Assembly: GCA_023418705.1 (NCBI GenBank)
Contig: JAEZYZ010000504.1
Location: 1 to 19,886, forward strand
Length of the DNA stretch: 19,886 nt
Origin: Pseudomonadota bacterium
GTDB taxonomy: Bacteria; Myxococcota_A; Polyangia; Polyangiales; Polyangiaceae
Direction: 5' to 3'
Shown here: piece after piece, positions 16,469 to 19,886 of the stretch
Position numbering within the stretch: position 1 is the stretch's first letter
Layout of the letters: every line of letters begins with the position of its first letter
Notes under the pieces: model-generated
Seen by the model: only the letters and a program-made list of their open reading frames with translations
The model's database searches: none
Told to the model about the DNA's origin: nothing
Program-made: the position numbers and the translations under genes

Positions 16469-16565
16469 TGACGGGATCGCGTGGTGCACGGGCGGTGACC
16501 TCGCGCCCAAATCCGGCGCTGCCTGCGCGCGGACGCGGGGCAACGAAGTCGTCGAGCGCGAGGCT

Positions 16566-16596
16566 CGATGCGTTCCTTCAGCCGTTCGCCGTGAGC
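16566..16596. repeat. 31-bp direct repeat, copy 1
   Basis: It matches 17217-17247 with a single mismatch (c versus t at the tenth base). It lies just beyond the 3' end of the PIN gene, so the two copies bracket the toxin-antitoxin pair. Confidence 0.9.
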
Positions 16597-16598
16597 CC

Positions 16599-16880
16599 TC
16601 AGGTAACTGAAATGACTTCGATGAGTTCTCCGTGCCGCTTGAAGTCAGCGGTGTTCCTGGTCGCCAGTGCTCGAACACCGTACACACGCATCGTTGCCAC
16701 GATGTTGCAGTCGTGGACTTGTTTCCCCCGGACTTCGAACCGTTTCGTCAAGGCCAGACACTCCGATAAGACCGCCTCACCTTCCTCGTAGGCTGCGGCG
16801 ACACCATGGTTTGGATGAGCCTCAACTGTTGCCGCGATCACCAGGCTCGTGTCGAGGAACAGCGACGCATTATCGGCCAT
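16599..16880 (-). pseudogene. VapC-like PIN-domain toxin with internal deletion
   Basis: 93 residues, against ~130-140 for a usual VapC. The N-terminus (FLDTSLVIAATVEAHPNH, Asp10) and the C-terminus (EVRGKQVHDCNIVATM, Asp57, then NTADFKRH, Asp79) are well preserved. The middle ~40-45 residues, which normally carry the second catalytic acid and helices 2-3, are missing between about residues 31 and 36. The frame is intact across the junction, so this is an in-frame deletion. PIN toxins cut RNA with a cluster of acidic residues and Mg2+; losing one acid and part of the core should inactivate it. It overlaps the antitoxin gene by 11 bp. A genuinely short PIN variant is less likely. Confidence 0.8.
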
Positions 16881-17082
16881 CGTCGCCGTAGAGCTCTTCG
16901 CGGCTCAAACCGCCGCCGGTCCACTGGTCCCCACCCGCCAGCGTGGGGCGCCGGAACAGAGAGTCTGCTCTTAGCCGCTTCGCGCGGCGCGCAGCTTCCG
17001 CCATGATCCGAGCGCGGTCTGACGCCGGGAGCGTGGCGAGCTCGCGTGCGAGTCGGTCAAAATCTTTGGAGTCCGACGCCAT
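16870..17082 (-). CDS. Antitoxin of a VapBC-type module
   Basis: A 70-residue charged protein. Residues 1-40 are predicted helical (DFDRLARELATLPASDRARI, then MAEAARRAKRL). The C-terminal tail (DQWTGGGLSREELYGDDGR) is the kind of extended segment that wraps a PIN toxin. The end overlaps the toxin start by 11 bp, the classic layout of toxin-antitoxin operons. Start ATG 17082 is the only ATG fitting the family length; its ribosome binding site is weak. The partner toxin is damaged, so the antitoxin may survive as a relic or to neutralise related toxins elsewhere (inference). Confidence 0.75.
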   Translation of the reverse strand: MASDSKDFDRLARELATLPASDRARIMAEAARRAKRLRADSLFRRPTLAGGDQWTGGGLSREELYGDDGR

Positions 17083-17388
17083 GCCCACAGCATGACCCCA
17101 CGACGAGTCGACAGCTAGAGCGACAAAAAAGCAAAATCGGGGGGGACATGGTCGGACGCGGCTCGATGGAGAATCCGTGCGCACCCTGCTTCTCCGCCGG
17201 TGCGGAACTCCAGGGACGATGCGTTTCTTCAGCCGTTCGCCGTGAGCACGTCCTACTGGACACTGCAGTGCGCAGACACGTGCAGAGGAGTCACCGCATT
17301 CCGGTGCCGCCCGGGGGTTGCCGTGCGCGAAAGCAGGCGCGGGCGTCGTGTGTTGGCGCTGGCGCGGTTCTTGCTGTTGGTACGACGC
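17083..17388. other. 306-bp gap holding the second direct repeat
   Basis: It lies between the antitoxin (minus) and a lipoprotein gene (plus) and should hold both promoters. It has an A-rich run near 17125 and a G7 run at about 17140. The 31-bp repeat copy 2 is at 17217-17247. No conserved protein is seen. Confidence 0.5.
17217..17247. repeat. 31-bp direct repeat, copy 2
   Basis: Near-identical partner of 16566-16596 in the same orientation, 651 bp away. On the minus strand it reads AHGERLKKRI, and copy 1 reads AHGERLKERI, so it may be a fragment of a once-coding sequence or a dispersed element. Confidence 0.9.
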
Positions 17389-17997
17389 ATGACTGCGAGG
17401 AAGCCGCTGTTCACCGCGCTCTGGTTGAGCATTGCCCTGAGCACGAGCTGGGCGTGTTCGAGCCAAACCACTCACGGGCCAACTGATGATGACGCGGACG
17501 CTTCCGCTGGGAGCCGAGACGCGGGGCGAGAGGGTTCTGCTGAAACAGGCGTCCCCATGGACGCCTGTGGCCCGGACGCGGTCGGTCCAGGCTATTGTCT
17601 CCGTAGCTGCGGCGATCCTACGTCGGTGGAGGAACCTGATTGCGTCATCTCCGAGGGTTGGCGCTGTCCTGACGGCACGACCGACCCGGAGGATTGCCTG
17701 CCGGATAGCTGTGGGGGCCCCAACAAGTACTGTGGGGACCCCGGCACAGCCGAGGTCACCGAGCGCACCTGCAAGGACGACGGGGAGTTGGCGGCCTGTC
17801 CGAGGGGCAGCGCTGCCATCACAGGGCAGGGCGAATGCTCACGGCTCGCGGAGAACGCCGACAACTGCGCGCAGCTCGACGGCCTGAGCTGTGAGGTCGA
17901 GGGGCCGTATTGCAGCTTGGGCTGCTCGTTGGTTTGCGAGTGTTCGGGAGACGACTCAGATGGATTGACCTGGGTGTGCGTCACGACCGCGTGCTGA
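17389..17997 (+). CDS. Cys-rich secreted lipoprotein, function unknown
   Basis: 202 residues. It has a basic start (MTARK), a hydrophobic stretch (~7-20) and a lipobox TSWAC, then an Asp/Ser/Gly-rich linker (DDDADASAGSRDAG). From about residue 60 on it is a compact region with some 18-20 cysteines, including CGDPTSVEEPDCV, CGGPNKYCGDPG and a final CSLVCECSG ... CVTTAC. The spacing does not match the NGxETDVDCGG repeat of the neighbouring proteins. No enzyme motif is visible. Start ATG 17389 puts the signal peptide at the N-terminus; the open frame upstream runs into the 31-bp repeat and is not signal-like. Probably a disulfide-bonded surface protein. Confidence 0.7.
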   Translation: MTARKPLFTALWLSIALSTSWACSSQTTHGPTDDDADASAGSRDAGREGSAETGVPMDACGPDAVGPGYCLRSCGDPTSVEEPDCVISEGWRCPDGTTDPEDCLPDSCGGPNKYCGDPGTAEVTERTCKDDGELAACPRGSAAITGQGECSRLAENADNCAQLDGLSCEVEGPYCSLGCSLVCECSGDDSDGLTWVCVTTAC

Positions 17998-18218
17998 AGG
18001 CGGAGGTTGCGACCCGCGAACGCCGCGGCGCACCTCCCCGTTCACGGCCAGAACGGCACCTGCACCCCTGATGGCCCGCTTCTACAGGCTCCGCGGGAGA
18101 GGCGCGTCGCTGTTGGCATAGAGGTCGGCAGTGCCAACCACGTTGTCGTTGCTGGAGGCTTGCGAAAGGATAAACTCGAGCGATCGAGCTGGCACGGGGC
18201 CTGCTTTCGGTGAACGCG

Positions 18219-19472
18219 ATGCCGCGCGTGTGGTGGTCGTCGGTGGTCCTTTGGACATTGCTGTTGGTGGCTTGCGGTAGCCCCTACGGCGACCCACCCG
18301 GCGCTGGGAGCGGAGGCCAGTTTCGGGTCGAAGGCGTCAACGCCTGGCCGGAGCCCGAGGTGATGGTGTTCGTGGTCGACGACTGGGACGATGAGGAGGG
18401 CGCCAAGCTGCGCGAAGCGCTGGCGTCGGCTGTTCGCAGCCATGAGTGGTTGCGCCCCAGCTGCCTCACCGTTGAGGATCCAGCCGCCTGGTTTCCTGTC
18501 GATCGTCAGGCGCTCTTCGTTCGGCCGAGCGCTTCGCCCGACGGGCGCTACGCACACGCGGCACTGAACCCAGCGTTGCGGCTGGTCTCGGTCAAACCGA
18601 CCCCCGGCGACGAGCAACGATGGGCAGCCGCTGTGGAGGGCGCGCTTCTGGCGAAACGCAATGGCCCTGGGGTCTACCGCCCGCTTCACGTGCTCTCGGA
18701 GGTCGCGGCGCTGCTGGGCGGGTGGCGCGAACCCGCCGATGAGCTGGCGCAGGAAGTCGAAGCCAATGTCGCGCCCGATGCGTCCGTCTTTCTCGTGCTC
18801 GCGAGCGCGCACGAGGATGAAAGCTCGGGCTCGGTGGAGCAATACGTGCTTCCGTCACTCGGCCGAGCCCCGTCTGGCCGTCACCTGCGCTTCGCATCGA
18901 TCACGCTGCCGTCGGACCCCAGGTCTTGCGCCTCGGCGCCGGCCGAACCGCGGTGGCGTTTGGAGGATTGGGCCGAGGAGCAACAGCGCACCGCGAGCAC
19001 GTTCGATGACCTAGCTCGCGGCTGGCCGTGTGAAGCTCCGGGGCTCTCCGAGCGCGCGTTCGCCGACTGCACATGGCGTTGCATGCCGTACCGGCTGCGC
19101 ATCGGAACGGATGGCAGCGCGCAATGCCGGATCCACCTGCGCGCGCCGGGTCTCACCTGTCTGCCCGAGCGCGGCTGGCTCGACCCGCTCGCTGCCGACG
19201 GGGCGCGGCGTCCGAGGATCGACGAGGATGAGGCGGGGCGAGCCGTCGGCGTGTGCGAGATCGTTCAACTGGAGGGCCCGGATCTCGACGCCTGCCGCCA
19301 CGACCTGCAATGCCCGGGCTGCTCGCCGGGGTGGTGCGCCACGGAGGTACCGGAGCTCCTCGATACCTGCAGAAGCCACGAGTTTCCCATTCCGTTCCGG
19401 TTCGTGGGCGGGGCTAGCTATTTGAGAAACAGCAGGGTGGAGCTGATCTGCAACTACACCAACGAGCGGTGA
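18219..19472 (+). CDS. Lipoprotein resembling myxobacterial VWA-like surface proteins, degenerate metal site
   Basis: 417 residues with a lipoprotein signal (LLLVACGSP). Residues ~25-240 have the layout of VWA-type lipoproteins common in this phylum: VMVFVVDDWDDEEGAKLREAL sits where the DxSxS metal site normally begins but lacks the serines, and APDASVFLVLASAHEDESSG resembles the later part of the fold, where such proteins read 'LVITDEEDxS'. Residues ~280-417 are Cys-rich, with CTWRCMPYRL, then AVGVCEIVQLEG and a final FRFVGGASY ... ELICNYT. Start ATG 18219 has GGTGA 5 nt upstream; GTG 18210 is an alternative. The function is unknown: adhesion or surface display is a family-based guess. It may form a lipoprotein pair with the gene ending at 17997, 221 bp upstream. 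Confidence 0.7.
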   Translation: MPRVWWSSVVLWTLLLVACGSPYGDPPGAGSGGQFRVEGVNAWPEPEVMVFVVDDWDDEEGAKLREALASAVRSHEWLRPSCLTVEDPAAWFPVDRQALFVRPSASPDGRYAHAALNPALRLVSVKPTPGDEQRWAAAVEGALLAKRNGPGVYRPLHVLSEVAALLGGWREPADELAQEVEANVAPDASVFLVLASAHEDESSGSVEQYVLPSLGRAPSGRHLRFASITLPSDPRSCASAPAEPRWRLEDWAEEQQRTASTFDDLARGWPCEAPGLSERAFADCTWRCMPYRLRIGTDGSAQCRIHLRAPGLTCLPERGWLDPLAADGARRPRIDEDEAGRAVGVCEIVQLEGPDLDACRHDLQCPGCSPGWCATEVPELLDTCRSHEFPIPFRFVGGASYLRNSRVELICNYTNER

Positions 19473-19500
19473 GCGTTCCGGTTCATGTCGAGCAGTACCC

Positions 19501-19881
19501 TCACGGAGGAGGGAGCTCCGACTCTTGGGTCCGCCAGGCAGCGTAGGAGAGTGCTGCTTGAATGTCGGCGGCTTCGAGGTACGGGTATGCCTGGAGGATG
19601 TCGTCGTCGGTTTGCCCCGCGGCGAGTAAGCCGAGGATCGCTCCTTCATCGCGGCGTTCCTTGCTGTCTCCTATTTGGCGACTTCGGGTGCACTCTGTTT
19701 CATGGTTCTGATCGCCTACCCTGCTCACTTCGAGGCAATGAGGAAGACATCGGGGTTGACGCTCTTCCACCTCCCCGAGGTGCGCGAGCAGGTCGGCGAG
19801 GGTGACGTTGGAGCGCGCGGTGAGCCGACGCACGGCGCTGTGTAGCTCGTCGTCAGACAACGAGGCCAATAAGGTGTTCAT
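19501..19881 (-). pseudogene. Chimeric ORF: N-terminus of an HNH-type protein joined to a DUF433 C-terminus
   Basis: 126 codons made of two unrelated parts. Residues 1-41 (SLSDDELHSAVRRLTARSN, then LADLLAHLGEVEER) match the start of the large HNH-endonuclease paralogue family of myxobacteria (consensus LaHLaEVEaR). Residues ~79-120 (ILGLLAAGQTDDDILQAYPY, LEAADIQAALSYAAW) match the C-terminal helix-turn-helix half of DUF433 antitoxin-like proteins, normally ~75 residues. Between them lie ~37 residues that fit neither. Neither domain is complete: the HNH catalytic part and the first DUF433 strand-helix are both missing. Most likely a fusion by deletion of a longer stretch. Start ATG 19881 is 5 bp from the window edge, so its regulatory context is unseen. 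Confidence 0.6.
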
Positions 19882-19886
19882 GGACA

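Noticed and set aside
18042..18842. A 266-codon minus-strand frame
   Set aside because: Antisense to the 18219-19472 lipoprotein, which has a signal peptide and a conserved Cys pattern.

Overview
This is high-GC DNA with the habits of a large myxobacterial genome (Myxococcota, probably the Polyangiia side). The signs are several secreted Cys-rich lipoproteins, the 'NGxETDVDCGG' cysteine repeat typical of that phylum in two unrelated secreted proteins, V8/trypsin-like lipoprotein proteases, GTG starts, and loose packing with gene remnants between housekeeping genes. The assignment is inferred from protein style only; no rRNA or other marker gene is present.

Left part (1-7453). The minus strand carries a two-gene operon: a Sco1/SenC copper-chaperone lipoprotein (4953-5639) whose stop overlaps, as ATGA, the start of a giant gene running off the left edge (1-4956, at least 1652 codons). 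I read the giant protein as lipoprotein signal, copper radical oxidase (galactose/glyoxal-oxidase type, with the crosslink Cys, both Tyr and both His ligands present), AbfB/CBM42 carbohydrate-binding trefoil, PKD domain, YVTN-type propeller, di-heme MauG/cytochrome c peroxidase-type domain (CASCH and CTACH), four Cys-rich repeats and a Glu-Pro linker. A copper chaperone, a copper-radical enzyme and a haem peroxidase coded together suggest a self-contained extracellular carbohydrate-oxidising and maturation unit. This is the most interesting item in the window. Divergent from it, a LysR-type regulator (5826-6809) overlaps a SAM methyltransferase (6806-7453), again through ATGA.

Middle part (7484-14518). 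In order: a cytidylate-kinase-like protein (minus), a trypsin-like lipoprotein protease with the same Cys-rich module (minus), a quinone-oxidoreductase-type MDR enzyme (plus, GTG start at 10700), a Na/Pi cotransporter-family protein with a C-terminal PhoU-like domain (minus), and a separate PhoU (minus). The last two form a phosphate-homeostasis pair with no pst genes nearby.

Right part (14519-19886). This is a decayed or accessory region. It has a 19-bp tandem repeat, a 14-bp-arm perfect hairpin, the C-terminal remnant of an SPFH/band-7 protein cut at an AT-richer junction, an orphan membrane-anchored protein, a VapBC-like module whose PIN toxin lacks its middle, a near-identical 31-bp direct repeat on both sides of that module, two Cys-rich lipoproteins, and a chimeric ORF joining an HNH-protein N-terminus to a DUF433 C-terminus. 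No tRNA, rRNA, CRISPR array or intact transposase was seen.
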